Shown here: piece after piece, positions 42,235 through 52,584 of the stretch
Numbering within the stretch: position 1 is the first letter of the stretch
How the letters are laid out: every line of letters starts with the position of its first letter
Assembly (NCBI GenBank): GCA_025698865.1
Contig: JAILWQ010000002.1
Coordinates: 80,385 to 144,384 of the forward strand
DNA: 64,000 bases
Direction: 5' to 3'
Source: Erythrobacter sp.
GTDB lineage: Bacteria; Pseudomonadota; Alphaproteobacteria; Sphingomonadales; Sphingomonadaceae
Position numbers and translations under genes: made by a program
Notes under the pieces: model-generated
The model's input: only the letters and a program-made list of their open reading frames with translations
The model's database searches: none
What the model was told of the DNA's origin: nothing

Positions 42235-42981
42235 TCAGCTTACCGCGCTGAGCTTCGAGCCCGCATCGGGCTTGCGGCTGCGGACAGTCCGCTTGGGCTT
42301 GGGCTTGGCTTCCGCACCGTCCTCGTCGGAGAAGGACGGGGGCAGGGCCGCCGCGTCGATCCCGGCCGGGCCGCTCTCGGCCGGAGCAGCATCGTCGGCC
42401 GTCTTGCGCCGCCGCACGGCCCGCTTCTTCGGAGCTTCCTCGGTGTCGGACTTGTTCTGGCCATCGGGGCTGAACGGATTGTCGCCCGCCTCGTAATTCT
42501 CGCCCTCGTCGCGCTCCCGGCCCTCGCGCGGTGCGCGGCGGGGCTTCTGACGCGGCTTGGCGCGGGCTTCGTCCTGCTGCTCGTCGTCGGAGGACTGGTC
42601 CTGCTGGCGGTCGTTCTGCCTGTCGTTCTGGCGATCGTCGCGGCGCGAGCGCGGCTTGCGGGCGTTCCGGCGATTGTCGTCGAAATCCTCGTCCTCGTCG
42701 TCGTCCTGATCGCGATCGTCGCGCCGGTTGCCGCCGCGGGCCTCGTCCTGGCGGGCCTTGTTGTCGGCGATCACGCGGAAATAGTGGTCGGCGAACTGGA
42801 GGTAGTATTCGGCCTGCACCCGGTCGCCATTGTGTTGGGCGTCCTGGGCCAGCTTCTTGTACTTGTCGAGCAGCTGGGGCGCATTGCCCCGCGCGCGGCT
42901 GTCGATCCGGTTGCCCGAATTGCCGCCGCCCTGGTTGCGATTGCCCCGACCGCGACGCCGGTTGTTCCGATTGTTGTTCAA
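42235..42981 (-). CDS. DUF4167 domain protein, TTG start
   Basis: A 248-residue, highly charged protein. Residues ~1-75 form the DUF4167 domain (NNNRNNRRRGRGNRNQGGGN, then LLDKYKKLAQDAQHNGDRVQ and AEYYLQFADHYFRVIADN). The rest is low-complexity: Asp/Arg/Asn/Gln-rich repeats (NDRQNDRQNDRQQ), then basic KPKPKRTVRSRK. An RNA- or ribosome-associated role is likely from composition. I choose TTG 42981 because similarity starts at LNNNRNNRR; a longer frame to 43119 is unlike the family. It follows prmC, a conserved alphaproteobacterial order. Confidence 0.85.
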   Translation of the reverse strand: MNNNRNNRRRGRGNRNQGGGNSGNRIDSRARGNAPQLLDKYKKLAQDAQHNGDRVQAEYYLQFADHYFRVIADNKARQDEARGGNRRDDRDQDDDEDEDFDDNRRNARKPRSRRDDRQNDRQNDRQQDQSSDDEQQDEARAKPRQKPRRAPREGRERDEGENYEAGDNPFSPDGQNKSDTEEAPKKRAVRRRKTADDAAPAESGPAGIDAAALPPSFSDEDGAEAKPKPKRTVRSRKPDAGSKLSAVS

Positions 42982-43209
42982 GGGAATTCCATCCTCGTTT
43001 GTCGCGCGTGGCCGCTTCCGGCCGGTCCGCGCATGACCCCTTGCCGCGCGGGATCGTCCCGTCGCGGGTGCCCCTTGCCCTTCCCGTGTTCCGGCGCGGA
43101 GCCGTGACAGGTCATGCAAATGTCGGAGCTGAACCGCAAGGGAGGCTTCACGCCCTGTCCCCGGGTCCTTTCCAGCGAGGTAGTGGGTCCGGCACGCTTT
43201 GCCAAGGCT

Positions 43210-44043
43210 TTATTCGCGGGCCGCGCGGGTCAGCACCAGAGCGCGGGGCCGGCCGGCAAGGTCGCGTTCGAGCCGCACGGCAAAGCCCTCGCCCCGCGCG
43301 AGATCGCCGACCGCATCGGCCTGCCGGTGGCCGATCTCGAACACCGCGACACCGTCGGGCGCGAGCAGTGCCTCCAGCTGCGGCATCAGCACGCGGTAAT
43401 CGTCGAGACCTTCCGGCCCGGCGAACAGGGCGGAGGCCGGCTCGTGCTCGCGGACCGAGGGGTCGAGCGCGGCGTCCTCCTCCACATAGGGCGGGTTGCA
43501 CAGGACGAGGTCGAATTGCCCCGCCCCCTCGGCCCAGCCCGGCTTCGTCCAGTCGCGCAGCTGCATCGTTGCCCGCGCATCGAGTCCAAGAGTGGCGGCA
43601 TTATCCCGCGCGACCGCCAACGCCGCTTCGCTCGCGTCCACCCCGACGCCCTCGGCGCCGGTCTCCGCAAGCACGGTCAGCAGCAGCGCGCCGGTGCCGG
43701 TGCCGAGATCGAGCACGCGCCCCGGGGCAGGCTTCGCGGTCAGCGCCGCCTCCACCAGCAACTCGCTGTCGCCGCGCGGGATCAGCGTGGCGGGCGTGAC
43801 GCGGAAGCGGCGGCCGTAGAACTCGGCATGGCCCAGGATGTAGGCGACCGGCTCGTGCGCGATGCGGCGATCGAGCAGCGGAGCGAAGGCCGCCGGCACC
43901 GGATCGCGCAGATGGCGCAGCAGCAGGTCGGACCGCGAAACGCCGAGCGCATGCGCCATCAGCAGCTCGGCATCGAGCCACCCCCATTCGACGGCGAGAC
44001 GCTGTGCCGCATCGCGCAGGGCATCGGCTATGATCGCCGTCAT
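43210..44043 (-). CDS. prmC: Release factor glutamine methyltransferase
   Basis: A 277-residue enzyme that methylates the GGQ glutamine of release factors using S-adenosylmethionine. The SAM site VLDLGTGTGALLLTVLAETG and the substrate-recognition motif NPPY (LVLCNPPYVEEDAAL) are intact. The N-terminal helical domain (LRDAAQRLAVEWGWLDAELL) is normal. It follows prfA by 8 bp, so enzyme and substrate are made from one operon. Between its end and DUF4167 lie 228 bases in which I see nothing supportable. Confidence 0.95.
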   Translation of the reverse strand: MTAIIADALRDAAQRLAVEWGWLDAELLMAHALGVSRSDLLLRHLRDPVPAAFAPLLDRRIAHEPVAYILGHAEFYGRRFRVTPATLIPRGDSELLVEAALTAKPAPGRVLDLGTGTGALLLTVLAETGAEGVGVDASEAALAVARDNAATLGLDARATMQLRDWTKPGWAEGAGQFDLVLCNPPYVEEDAALDPSVREHEPASALFAGPEGLDDYRVLMPQLEALLAPDGVAVFEIGHRQADAVGDLARGEGFAVRLERDLAGRPRALVLTRAARE

Positions 44044-44051
44044 GCGCCGCC

Positions 44052-45119
44052 CTACTCCGCCAGCGCCGACAGCCGCTTGGCCTCGTCCTCGGCGATCAGC
44101 GCGTCGATCAGTTCGCCGAGCCCTGTTCCGGCCACGATCTCGGGCAGCTTGTGGAGGGTGAGGCCGATGCGGTGATCGGTCACGCGCCCCTGCGGGTAGT
44201 TGTAGGTGCGGATGCGTTCGGAGCGGTCGCCGCTGCCGACCATGGCCTTGCGCGCCTCGGCTTCGGCCCCCTGCGTCGCCTCGCGCTGCGCCTCGTAGAG
44301 CCGGGCGCGCAGCACCTGCATCGCCTTCTCGCGGTTCTTGTGCTGGCTGCGCGCGTCCTGGCAGGTGACGACGGTGCCCGTGGGCAGGTGGGTAATGCGG
44401 ATCGCGCTGTCGGTGGTGTTGACGTGCTGGCCGCCCGCCCCGCTCGCGCGGTAGGTGTCGATCTTGAGGTCGCCCGCGTCGATCTGGACGTCGACCTCGT
44501 CTGGTTCGGGCAGCACGGCGACGGTCGCGGCGCTGGTGTGGATGCGCCCGCCGCTCTCGGTCTCGGGCACGCGCTGGACGCGGTGGACGCCGCTTTCGAA
44601 CTTGAGCTTGGCGAAGACCCCGGCGCCCGCGACATTGGCGACGATCTCCTTGAAGCCGCCGACATCGGACGCGCTCATGCTGACCGGCTCGACCTTCCAG
44701 CCGCGCTCGGCGGCGTAGCGTTCGTACATGCGGTAGAGGTCGCCGGCGAACAGCGCCGCCTCGTCGCCGCCGGTGCCGGCGCGGATCTCGAGCATGGCGG
44801 GCCGCGCATCGGCGCTGTCGCGCGGCAGCATGGCGACGGCGAGCTGGCGCTCCGCCTCCGGCAAGCGGGTGCGGATCGCGGCGAGCTCGTCCTCGGCCAT
44901 CGCCTTCATCTCGGGATCGGCGAGCATGGCCTCGAGTTCGGGGATCTCGGCCCGCATCGCCTTCACCTCGGCCGCGATCCGGGCAACCGGCTCGAGCTCG
45001 GCATAGTCGCGGCTCGCCGCCACGAAGGCCTCGCCCTCGAGCGTGCCACTCGCCATCCGCGCCTCGAGTTCGGCGAAGCGATGGGTCAGCTGGTCGAGTC
45101 GTTCGGCGGGTATCTGCAA
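44052..45119 (-). CDS. prfA: Peptide chain release factor 1
   Basis: A 355-residue release factor recognising UAA and UAG. The catalytic GGQ lies in [20 protein letters not shown]; other RF1 parts include [20 protein letters not shown] and the C-terminal [14 protein letters not shown]. The frame opens with TTG ([20 protein letters not shown]); the first in-frame ATG would remove 20 residues that fit the family, so TTG is chosen. It is the first gene of prfA-prmC. Confidence 0.95.
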   Translation of the reverse strand: MQIPAERLDQLTHRFAELEARMASGTLEGEAFVAASRDYAELEPVARIAAEVKAMRAEIPELEAMLADPEMKAMAEDELAAIRTRLPEAERQLAVAMLPRDSADARPAMLEIRAGTGGDEAALFAGDLYRMYERYAAERGWKVEPVSMSASDVGGFKEIVANVAGAGVFAKLKFESGVHRVQRVPETESGGRIHTSAATVAVLPEPDEVDVQIDAGDLKIDTYRASGAGGQHVNTTDSAIRITHLPTGTVVTCQDARSQHKNREKAMQVLRARLYEAQREATQGAEAEARKAMVGSGDRSERIRTYNYPQGRVTDHRIGLTLHKLPEIVAGTGLGELIDALIAEDEAKRLSALAE

Positions 45120-45142
45120 GGTTCGGGCTCGGTTATCTGAAC

Positions 45143-45166
45143 GGTGTTACAGGTGTTACACTGTAC
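45143..45166. repeat. GGTGTTACA tandem pair upstream of prfA
   Basis: GGTGTTACA occurs twice in direct succession (45143-45151, 45152-45160, sharing no base), followed by CTGTAC. On the minus strand this reads as TGTAACACC twice, just in front of prfA, and may be an operator. The spacing resembles a tandem regulator site; the regulator is unknown. Confidence 0.35.
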
Positions 45167-45290
45167 AGGAGAGGAAAAGAGGTGGGGACATGAACCGGCG
45201 AAACGGCCGGTGTCTGTAGGGGTGGGGCGAAAATCATGCCGGGTCGATAGCGCGAGACCGTCGGAGTAGGAAAGGTCCAACGGCCCCACC

Positions 45291-45377
45291 CGTCATCCCG
45301 GACCTGTTCCGGGATCAGGCTTTCTTGCGCTCGGCTGCCTCAAGCGAGCACCACCCCGGAACGGGTCCGGGGTGACG
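45291..45377. repeat. Long inverted repeat between hisS and prfA
   Basis: Two 25-base arms, CGTCATCCCGGACCTGTTCC... (45291-45315) and its near-complement ending ...GGTCCGGGGTGACG (45353-45377), with four or so mismatches, enclose a 37-base loop. This resembles the CGTCATCCCGGA-type palindromic repeats dispersed in alphaproteobacterial genomes, and may also end the hisS transcript, whose stop is 6 bp away. Confidence 0.6.
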
Positions 45378-45382
45378 GTTAT

Positions 45383-46618
45383 CTAGGCCAGTGCATCCTC
45401 GACCATGCGGACGATCGGTGCATCTGCCTTGATATTGCGGTGGACCCCGCCTTCGCGAGAGGAAAACGCGACAATAGCCCATGGGTCGGCCTTTACCGCC
45501 TTGTCGAACCTCTTGCGCGGGCTGCCTGTAGCGATCAACTCTCCCGATCGGCCGGCGGCACGAAGCTTCTGCAACGCGGCGGCGGCTTCGGTGATCGCCA
45601 TATCATCCTCGGCGACCACGATCACGAAATCCGGTTCGCCGCCCCGCTCCCCGCACAGCATCGCCAGCCGCTCGATCCCCGCCGCCCAGCCGACCGCCGG
45701 TGTCGGCGCGCCGCCCAGGCTTTCGATCAGCCCGTCATAGCGGCCGCCGCCGAGAATGGTGCTCTGGCTGCCGAGCTTGCTCGCTGCCTCGCTCCCCTCG
45801 TCGGGGATGAATTCGAAGGCGGTGTGGCGATAGTAATCGAGGCCGCGCACGAGGCTTTCGGCGCGGGTCCATTTGACGCCCGCCGCGTCCAGCCCGCCCG
45901 TCACCGCGTCGAAGAAGGCGCGCGCCTCGTCGGAGAGGAACTGGTCGATCTTCGGCGCGTCGGCGACGAAGCGCTGGTCGCGCCGGTCCTTGCTGTCCAG
46001 AATCCGCAGCGGGTTCTTCTCCAGCCGCTCCTGCGATTCCTCGCTCAGCTCGTCCCGCACGGCGCGGAAATGCTCGACCAGCGCGGTGCGCCAGGCTTCG
46101 CGGCTGTCGCCATCGCCGAGCGTGTTGAGGTGCAGCGTCACCCCCTCGATCCCGAGCTCCTTCAACAGCTGGTCCGCCATCGCCAGCAATTCGACATCGG
46201 CCTGCGGCTCGGCGGCGCCGACGATCTCGGCGTCGATCTGGTGGAATTGGCGGTAGCGGCCCTTCTGCGGGCGCTCGTAGCGGAACAGGGGGCCGTGCGT
46301 CGCCAGCTTGACCGGCGCGTGCTGCTGCCAGCCATTGGTGAGGAACGCGCGCGCGATGCCGGCGGTGAATTCCGGGCGCAACGTGAGCGATTCCCCGCCA
46401 CGGTCCTCGAAGGAATACATTTCCTTCGACACGATATCGGTCGTCTCGCCGATCGAGCGGGCGAACACCTCGGTCTTCTCGAACACCGGCATCTCGACCC
46501 GGCGGAAGCGGTAGAGGCGGCGCACGCGCTCGAAGGTCTCGACCACGAAGGCGAAGGCTTCGGCGTCGGGGCCGAAGATGTCCTGCGTGCCGCGAATGGC
46601 TTGCGGTGTCTTGCTCAT
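45383..46618 (-). CDS. hisS: Histidyl-tRNA synthetase
   Basis: A 411-residue class II synthetase charging tRNA-His. Motifs seen: [18 protein letters not shown] (N-terminal), motif 2 [20 protein letters not shown], the histidine-binding signature [14 protein letters not shown] and motif 3 [12 protein letters not shown]. The start at 46618 ([12 protein letters not shown]) is preferred over a frame opening 21 codons upstream. It diverges from the M61 peptidase gene. Confidence 0.96.
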   Translation of the reverse strand: MSKTPQAIRGTQDIFGPDAEAFAFVVETFERVRRLYRFRRVEMPVFEKTEVFARSIGETTDIVSKEMYSFEDRGGESLTLRPEFTAGIARAFLTNGWQQHAPVKLATHGPLFRYERPQKGRYRQFHQIDAEIVGAAEPQADVELLAMADQLLKELGIEGVTLHLNTLGDGDSREAWRTALVEHFRAVRDELSEESQERLEKNPLRILDSKDRRDQRFVADAPKIDQFLSDEARAFFDAVTGGLDAAGVKWTRAESLVRGLDYYRHTAFEFIPDEGSEAASKLGSQSTILGGGRYDGLIESLGGAPTPAVGWAAGIERLAMLCGERGGEPDFVIVVAEDDMAITEAAAALQKLRAAGRSGELIATGSPRKRFDKAVKADPWAIVAFSSREGGVHRNIKADAPIVRMVEDALA

Positions 46619-46698
46619 GCGCGGGCCTCTAGCGTGTCCTTGTCCGGCGGCAAAGTCGCTCGTCGAACTGGCGCTTGCCATACACGCCCGACCTCCGC

Positions 46699-48657
46699 AT
46701 GACGGCGCCCATGAACATCAGAACCGCGCCCTTCGCGCTCGCCATCGCCCTTGTTTCTCAACCCGTTGCCGCGCAGGACATCCGTCCCGCGACGAATTCC
46801 GCGCCGGTCGCGCCGCAGCTGGGCGATGCGACGCCGCTGCCGCGCGACGTCGCCTATCCGGGCGGGACCATCGCGCTCGACATCGATGCGACAGACACAC
46901 GGCGCGGCGTCTACCGCGTGGTGGAGACGATCCCGGTGGTGGCCGGCACGCGCGAGCTCGCGCTGCTGCTGCCCGAATGGCTGCCGGGCAAGCACGGCCC
47001 GCGCGGAGCGGCGAACCTGCTGTCCAACATCCGCTTCTTCGCCAATGGCGAGACGCTCGAATGGCACCGCGATCCGCTCGACGTCTATCGTTTCGTGGTT
47101 CAAGTGCCGCAGGGCGCCCAGGCGATCGAAGCGCGCTTCGTCCACACCTCGCCGGTGACGGGGCGCGAGGGGCGCATCTCGACCACGCAGGAAATGCTCA
47201 ATCTCCAGTGGGAGGCGATGAGCCTCTATCCCGAAGGCCATTACACACGCCGCATCGCGGTGAAGCCGACCGTCACCGTGCCTGCCGGGTGGGAGGTCTA
47301 TACCGCGCTCGACGGCAAGGCGCGTGCGGCAAACCGGGTGAGCTGGGATGTCGTCGATTACGAGACGCTGGTCGATTCGCCGATCTTCGCGGGCAAATAC
47401 GCCCGCCAGTGGAACCTCGATCCCGAGGTCACGCTCGACGCGGTGGCCGATGCGCCGAAATATCTCGAACTGGCGCCCGAAAACCTCGCCACCTTCGAGA
47501 AGCTGGTGGACGAGGCCGATGCGCTGTTCGGCGCGCGGCATTTCGACCACTACAATTTCCTCCTCGCCATGACCGACCGGATGGGCGGGATCGGCCTCGA
47601 ACATCACCGGTCGAGCGAGAACCAGTACGAGCCGACCGCGCTGGTCGACTGGGAGAAGATGGACTGGGACCGCAACGTGGTCGCCCACGAGCTGGTCCAT
47701 AGCTGGAACGGCAAGTTCCGCCGCCCGGAAGGGCTGTGGACCCCGGACTACCGCACCCCGATGCAGGACACGCTGATGTGGGTCTATGAAGGGCAGACGC
47801 AGTTCTGGGGCTGGGTGTTGGCGGCGCGATCGGGCCTGCAGCAGAAGGAGACCGTGCTCGGCATGTTCGCCAATGCGGCGGCGAATTACTCCGAGGGCCA
47901 GCCGGGGCGCGAATGGCGCAGCGTGCAGGACACGACCTACGATCCGATCATCAATGCGCGCCAGCCGCTGCCCTACAGCTCGCTCCAGCGCAGCGAGGAT
48001 TACTATGTCGAGGGCGCGCTCATCTGGCTGGAGGCGGACCAGATCATCCGCGAGGGCACCAACGGACGCCGCGGGCTGGACGATTTCGCCAAGGCGTTCT
48101 TCGGCAAGACCGATGGCGACTGGGGCGTGCTGACCTACGATTTCGACGAGGTCGTGGCGACGCTGAACTCGGTCTATGCCTATGACTGGGCGGATTTCCT
48201 CGATACGCGGCTGCGGACCCCCGACCAGCCGGCCCCGGTCCGCGGGCTCGAACAGGCGGGCTATCGCCTGGTCTTCAAGGAGGAAATGAACCCCTATGCC
48301 GTGGGCCGCGCGTCGGATGGCAGCGGGCTCGACCTCTATTATTCGCTCGGCATGAACCTGTCGGGCGACGGGACGGTCACCACCACCTTGTGGGACGGTC
48401 CGGCCTTCGATGCGGGGATCGTCAACGGCGCGCAGGTCATGGCGGTGAACGGCACCGCCTATTCCGCCGACACGATGCGCGACGCAGTGACGGCGGCAAA
48501 GGATTCGCAGGAGCCGATCCGCCTGCTCGTCAAGCGCGGCGAGATGTTCGACACGATCGAGATCGCCTATTCCGGGGGCCTTCGCTATCCCTGGATCGAG
48601 CCCATCGGGAACGGCACCAAGGGGCTCGACCGGCTGCTGAGCGCGCGGACGAAATAG
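46699..48657 (+). CDS. Exported M61 family peptidase (glycyl aminopeptidase type)
   Basis: A 652-residue exported metallopeptidase of family M61. The zinc motif HELVH is in [20 protein letters not shown], followed by the [20 protein letters not shown] segment holding the third ligand Glu. A C-terminal PDZ-like domain follows (~residues 530-630, [20 protein letters not shown]). The signal peptide ends near VAAQD. Two starts are possible, 46699 and 46711; neither has a clear Shine-Dalgarno. Substrates are probably glycine-rich or N-terminal peptides in the periplasm. Confidence 0.88.
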   Translation: MTAPMNIRTAPFALAIALVSQPVAAQDIRPATNSAPVAPQLGDATPLPRDVAYPGGTIALDIDATDTRRGVYRVVETIPVVAGTRELALLLPEWLPGKHGPRGAANLLSNIRFFANGETLEWHRDPLDVYRFVVQVPQGAQAIEARFVHTSPVTGREGRISTTQEMLNLQWEAMSLYPEGHYTRRIAVKPTVTVPAGWEVYTALDGKARAANRVSWDVVDYETLVDSPIFAGKYARQWNLDPEVTLDAVADAPKYLELAPENLATFEKLVDEADALFGARHFDHYNFLLAMTDRMGGIGLEHHRSSENQYEPTALVDWEKMDWDRNVVAHELVHSWNGKFRRPEGLWTPDYRTPMQDTLMWVYEGQTQFWGWVLAARSGLQQKETVLGMFANAAANYSEGQPGREWRSVQDTTYDPIINARQPLPYSSLQRSEDYYVEGALIWLEADQIIREGTNGRRGLDDFAKAFFGKTDGDWGVLTYDFDEVVATLNSVYAYDWADFLDTRLRTPDQPAPVRGLEQAGYRLVFKEEMNPYAVGRASDGSGLDLYYSLGMNLSGDGTVTTTLWDGPAFDAGIVNGAQVMAVNGTAYSADTMRDAVTAAKDSQEPIRLLVKRGEMFDTIEIAYSGGLRYPWIEPIGNGTKGLDRLLSARTK

Positions 48658-48769
48658 CGGCCCACGCCCTTGGCGACCAAGACCGGTTGCCGGGCGCACG
48701 CCTAGCCAGTAGAGCCCGCTCACCTTTCCCGCGCCCGGCACGCCGGACGCATTATCGCGAGAAAATTCC

Positions 48770-49321
48770 ATGCGTATCGACCTTATTCCGACAGGCGACA
48801 GCCCGCCCGACAGCCTCAACGTAATCATCGAAGTGCCGACCGGCGGCGAACCCGTGAAATACGAGTTCGACAAGGAATCGGGCGCGCTGTTCGTCGACCG
48901 CATCCTGCACACGCCGATGCGCTATCCGGCCAATTACGGCTTCGTGCCGCACACGCTGAGCCCTGATGGCGACCCGCTCGACGCGCTGGTCATCGCGCGC
49001 AGCCCCTTCGTGCCCGGCTGCGTCGTGCGCGCCCGGCCGATCGGCGTTCTCAACCTGGAGGACGAGCATGGCGGGGACGAGAAGATCGTCTGCGTGCCGA
49101 TCGACACGACCTTCCCCTATTACTCGGACGTCGCCGAAACGCGCGACCTGCCGAGCATCATCTTCCAGCAGATCGAACACTTCTTCACCCACTACAAGGA
49201 TCTCGAGAAGGAGAAGTGGGTGCGCGTCGGCAATTGGGGCGACGCCGCCGATGCCAAGCGGATCGTGCTGGAAAGCGTCGAGCGCGCCAAGCAGGCCGAC
49301 AAGTCCGGCATCGGCCGCTGA
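48770..49321 (+). CDS. ppa: Inorganic pyrophosphatase
   Basis: A 183-residue family I soluble pyrophosphatase, hydrolysing pyrophosphate and pulling biosynthesis forward. The active-site signature is DGDPLDALVIARSPFVPGCV; IEVPTGGEPVKYEFDKESGA and RILHTPMRYPANYGFVPHTL are family-typical. GAGAAAATTCC precedes the ATG. Single gene, normal length. Confidence 0.96.
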   Translation: MRIDLIPTGDSPPDSLNVIIEVPTGGEPVKYEFDKESGALFVDRILHTPMRYPANYGFVPHTLSPDGDPLDALVIARSPFVPGCVVRARPIGVLNLEDEHGGDEKIVCVPIDTTFPYYSDVAETRDLPSIIFQQIEHFFTHYKDLEKEKWVRVGNWGDAADAKRIVLESVERAKQADKSGIGR

Positions 49322-49365
49322 GACGGGCCGCCTGAATTCAGGCGCGCCTTCTCACACCATCATCC

Positions 49366-50757
49366 TCATTCCACCGGGCGCGAGTGGTCGAGCAGGTCCT
49401 TTTCCTGCCCGCCGCCGCTCGTGCGCCGTTCCTCGTCGACCATTTCGGCGATCTCGTTGGTCGGCCGCACGTCCTCCTGCGCTGCGGTCGGGGGCGCGCG
49501 GCGGGGACGCTCCACGGGCGGCGCGGCGTTCTGGCCGGCCTCCTCGCTTATGGGCGCATTCGCGAAGGGCAGGCTGGCCGAGCGCGGATCGAAGCGCAGG
49601 CGATAGATCGGCTCGGGCAAGCCGAAGCCGGCATCTTCCAGCGCCGTCTTGACCGCCGGAATGGCGCGGCTCTGCGCCTTCCACCAGTCGGTCTCGCGCT
49701 GGTCGACCCAGCCGAGGAAGCGGATCAGCACGTTCGAATCGCCGACCTCCAGAATGCGCGCCTCGGGCGGCGGTTCGGCGAGTACGAAATCGAGCGCGGC
49801 CAGCGTGTCGCGCCCCAGATGGCGCGCGGCAACCGCGTCGTCATCGGCATCGACGCCGAGATCGAACTGGAAACGGCGCTGGGGATTGGTGGTGAAATTG
49901 GTGATCACCGCCTTGAACACCTGCGCGTTGGGAATGCGCAGATGGTTGCCGTCGAGCGTCATCAGGATCGTCGCCCGGCTGGTGAGGCGGATCACCCGGC
50001 CTTCCAGATCGTCGATGAGCACCCAGTCATTGGCGCGGAAGGGCTGGCGCAGGCTCAGCATCAGCGAGGCGACGTAGTTCTCGATCGTGTCACGCATGGC
50101 AAAGCCCAGCGCGATGCCGACGACGCCCGCGCCGCCCAGCACCGCCCCCATCAGCGCCCCCGCCCCAATCATGTCGAGCGCGATCACCACCCCGCCGACC
50201 ACGAAGGCGAAGCGGATGGCCGAGGCGATCAGCTCCGCGAGGAAGGAATTGGGCGCGAGCCGGTGCCACACCCCGGTCAGCCCGGCGAGGAGATAGCCGA
50301 TCAGCGCGATCACCACGGCGACGACCGCCGCCACGCCGATCAGCGGCAACAGCGCGAGAAAATCGTCGAGGCGGTCCTGAAGGTTCGCCACGCCGCCGAG
50401 CCCGCCATCGACCGAGATGTCACGCTCGAGCCCGTTCTCGACCGTCACCACGCCGGTCACCCGGCCCGCGATCGCTTCCGCCCGGTCGATGTCCTCCGCC
50501 TTGGGCACCGTGCCGGCGAGGCTGACGACGCCCTGCTGAACGGTCACGCGAACGCCCTGAAAGGCGGGCAGTTCGGCAAAGATGCCGCTGATCCGCTCGG
50601 AAATGCGCTCGTCCGCGCCGCTGTCCTGCGTATCGGCGATCGTCTGCGCGGCCGCCGTCGTCGCGGCCTCCTGCGGCTCGGGATCGGCGGGGGCCGGCAG
50701 CATCGCCGCCAGCGGCGCGGCGAGCAGCAGGGCGAGGAGAGCGAGAAGGCGGCTCAT
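49366..50757 (-). CDS. BON-domain MscS family mechanosensitive channel (copy 3)
   Basis: A 463-residue protein. A signal or first helix (MSRLLALLALLLAAPLAAML) is followed by a periplasmic BON domain (~residues 50-115, RISGIFAELPAFQGVRVTVQ, VVSLAGTVPKAEDIDRAEAI), then membrane helices and the MscS core with pore helix ALMGAVLGGAGVVGIALGFA and MRDTIENYVASLMLSLRQPF. A long charged C-terminal tail (RPRRAPPTAAQEDVRPTNEI) is extra. Its ATG overlaps the stop of pmbA (ATGA), so it is in an operon with it. Third MscS-type gene in the window. Confidence 0.88.
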   Translation of the reverse strand: MSRLLALLALLLAAPLAAMLPAPADPEPQEAATTAAAQTIADTQDSGADERISERISGIFAELPAFQGVRVTVQQGVVSLAGTVPKAEDIDRAEAIAGRVTGVVTVENGLERDISVDGGLGGVANLQDRLDDFLALLPLIGVAAVVAVVIALIGYLLAGLTGVWHRLAPNSFLAELIASAIRFAFVVGGVVIALDMIGAGALMGAVLGGAGVVGIALGFAMRDTIENYVASLMLSLRQPFRANDWVLIDDLEGRVIRLTSRATILMTLDGNHLRIPNAQVFKAVITNFTTNPQRRFQFDLGVDADDDAVAARHLGRDTLAALDFVLAEPPPEARILEVGDSNVLIRFLGWVDQRETDWWKAQSRAIPAVKTALEDAGFGLPEPIYRLRFDPRSASLPFANAPISEEAGQNAAPPVERPRRAPPTAAQEDVRPTNEIAEMVDEERRTSGGGQEKDLLDHSRPVE

Positions 50758-52100
50758 GCCCCTGCCACCGTCATGCCGTCGATCCGCAGGGTGGGCACGT
50801 TGATCGCGTAGCGGAATTCGAGGTCGTTCGCCGGCACCAGCGCGCGGAACATGTCGATGAGATTGCCCGCGATGGTGATCTCCGACACCGCCCCCGCCCG
50901 CTTGCCGTTGCGGATGCGGAAGCCGTGCGCGCCGCGGCTGTAATCGCCGGTCACGCCGTTCACCCCCTGCCCGAACAGGCCGGTGACATACAGCCCTTCG
51001 CCGATATCCTCCATCAGCGCCTCGGGGCCGAGCGCGCCCGGCTCCATGTGAACATTGCTGGCCGAGACGCCCGGCGTGCCGGCGCCGCCGCGCGAGGCAT
51101 GGCCGGTCAGCTCCTCGCCGAGCTGGCGCGCGCTCGCCGCATTGGTCATCCAGCCGAAGATGCGCCCGTTCTCGACCAGCGTGCGCGGCGTGCAGGCCAG
51201 CCCCTCGCCGTCGAAGGGGCGCGAGCGCATGCCGCGGCGGCGCAGCGGATCCTCGAGGATGCGGATCGCCGGATCGAACAGCGCCTCCTCGCGCCGGCCG
51301 ATCAGGAAGCTCGCCTTGCGGGCGACGGCGGGCCCGCTCATCGCGTCGAGCAAATGGCCGACCAGCCCGTTGCCGATGCGCGGGTCGAAGACGACCGGCA
51401 TCGGTCCGCCGGGCAGCGAGGTCGAATTGAGCCGCGCCACCGCGCGCTCGCCCGCGCGGCGGCCGATCTCGGCCGGGGCCGGCATGTCCTCGCCATGGCG
51501 CGCGGTGCGAAAGGCGTAGTCGGTCTCCAGCCCCCCGGCTTCTCCCGCCACGACGCTGGCGCTCAGCGAATGGCCGGTCGCGCCGTAGCTCCGGGCAAAG
51601 CCGTGCGAGGTGGCGAGCGCGACGACCGAGCGGCTGAAGCCCGCCCCGCCGCCGTTCGAATTGGTCACGCCCTCCACCGCGCGCGCCGCGTCCTCCGCCT
51701 CGAGCGCGGCGGCGCGCAGCTGCTCGGGATCGGGCTCGTGCGCGTCGGCCAGGTCGAGATCGGGCAGCGGGCCGGAGAGCAGATGGTCCTCCGGTGCAAG
51801 CCCCGCATAGTCGTCCACGGGGGCGTGGCGCGCCATCGAGAGCGCGCGCGCAACCAGTTCGTCGAAACCGGCCGCGGAAAAGTCGCTCGTGCGGATCGAG
51901 GCGGAGCGCTGGCCGGCGAAGACCCGCAGGCCGATGCTCTCGCTTTCGGAACGCTCGACATCCTCGAGCTGGCCCAGCCGCACCGATACGCTTTCGGATG
52001 AGTTGGCGCGGGCCACCGCATCTGCAGCATCGGCCCCCGCTCGCCGTGCGCGCGCGACGAGATCGCTGCATCGCTCCAGCGCTGTATCGCTGTCGATCAT
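50754..52100 (-). CDS. pmbA: TldD/PmbA family protein (PmbA)
   Basis: A 448-residue member of the TldD/PmbA peptidase-regulator family, known from microcin maturation and CcdA degradation; PmbA (TldE) is the partner without the zinc site. Typical segments: SSESVSVRLGQLEDVERSES, RTSDFSAAGFDELVARALSM, the central RRGMRSRPFDGEGLACTPRT and the C-terminal VTGDYSRGAHGFRIRNGK. I see no HExxxH zinc motif, which supports PmbA over TldD. The BON-MscS gene follows with a 4-bp overlap. Confidence 0.9.
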   Translation of the reverse strand: MIDSDTALERCSDLVARARRAGADAADAVARANSSESVSVRLGQLEDVERSESESIGLRVFAGQRSASIRTSDFSAAGFDELVARALSMARHAPVDDYAGLAPEDHLLSGPLPDLDLADAHEPDPEQLRAAALEAEDAARAVEGVTNSNGGGAGFSRSVVALATSHGFARSYGATGHSLSASVVAGEAGGLETDYAFRTARHGEDMPAPAEIGRRAGERAVARLNSTSLPGGPMPVVFDPRIGNGLVGHLLDAMSGPAVARKASFLIGRREEALFDPAIRILEDPLRRRGMRSRPFDGEGLACTPRTLVENGRIFGWMTNAASARQLGEELTGHASRGGAGTPGVSASNVHMEPGALGPEALMEDIGEGLYVTGLFGQGVNGVTGDYSRGAHGFRIRNGKRAGAVSEITIAGNLIDMFRALVPANDLEFRYAINVPTLRIDGMTVAGA

Positions 52101-52173
52101 GGCGGAGGAGTTAGGTCAGCGCCCGTTCGCTGGCAAGCGATCAGGCGCGGGCGTAACTCGGCTCATGCCGGGC

Positions 52174-52584
52174 TCAGGCAGCGGCCGCGAGCTTGAACAG
52201 GCCGGTTATCAGGAAGGGCAGGCCGATCGCGAGCGACCACAGCGCCAGCTGGTCGAGCCGGTAGGCGCCGCGCAGCGCGGGGTCGTGCGCGGCTTCGTCG
52301 GATATGTCGCGCCAGCGCCGCTCGAACCAGCGGCAGGCCGGAATGATGCCCGCGACCAGCAGGATCAGCGCGAGATAGGGCAGGATGTTGGGCAGCCCGT
52401 CCTGCATGGCGTGGACGGTGACGAAGATCTGCAAGGCGGTGTAGACCACCAGAGCCAACGCGACATTGTCGCTCATCCCCTTGCGCCAGTCGACGCGCCA
52501 GTCGATCGGCTTCGCCGCCGGAGCATCGTGAAGGGCGGACCGGTGCGCGTTCGTCCGGGCGCGGTCGTCGAAAGCCTTTGCCAT
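52174..52584 (-). CDS. Small integral membrane protein
   Basis: A 136-residue protein with three hydrophobic segments (~residues 38-58, 63-80, 112-132) and a basic, hydrophilic N-terminus (AKAFDDRARTNAHRSALHDA). The ATG at 52584 follows GGGGAG about ten bases upstream; the frame is open for 50 codons before it without signs of coding. Not recognised. It lies between pmbA and lptB, transcribed away from lptB. Confidence 0.65.
   Translation of the reverse strand: MAKAFDDRARTNAHRSALHDAPAAKPIDWRVDWRKGMSDNVALALVVYTALQIFVTVHAMQDGLPNILPYLALILLVAGIIPACRWFERRWRDISDEAAHDPALRGAYRLDQLALWSLAIGLPFLITGLFKLAAAA

Noticed and set aside
42560..42690. NDRQ-type DNA repeats as a tandem-repeat locus
   Set aside because: They are part of the disordered tail of the DUF4167 protein, typical for that family.
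42982..43119. Longer ATG- or GTG-initiated form of the DUF4167 protein
   Set aside because: The added residues are unlike the family; similarity begins at the TTG at 42981.
45192..45221. Nine-codon frame (ATG to TAG) after the GTGTTACA repeats
   Set aside because: Too short, no conservation information, and weak context; not supported as a leader peptide.
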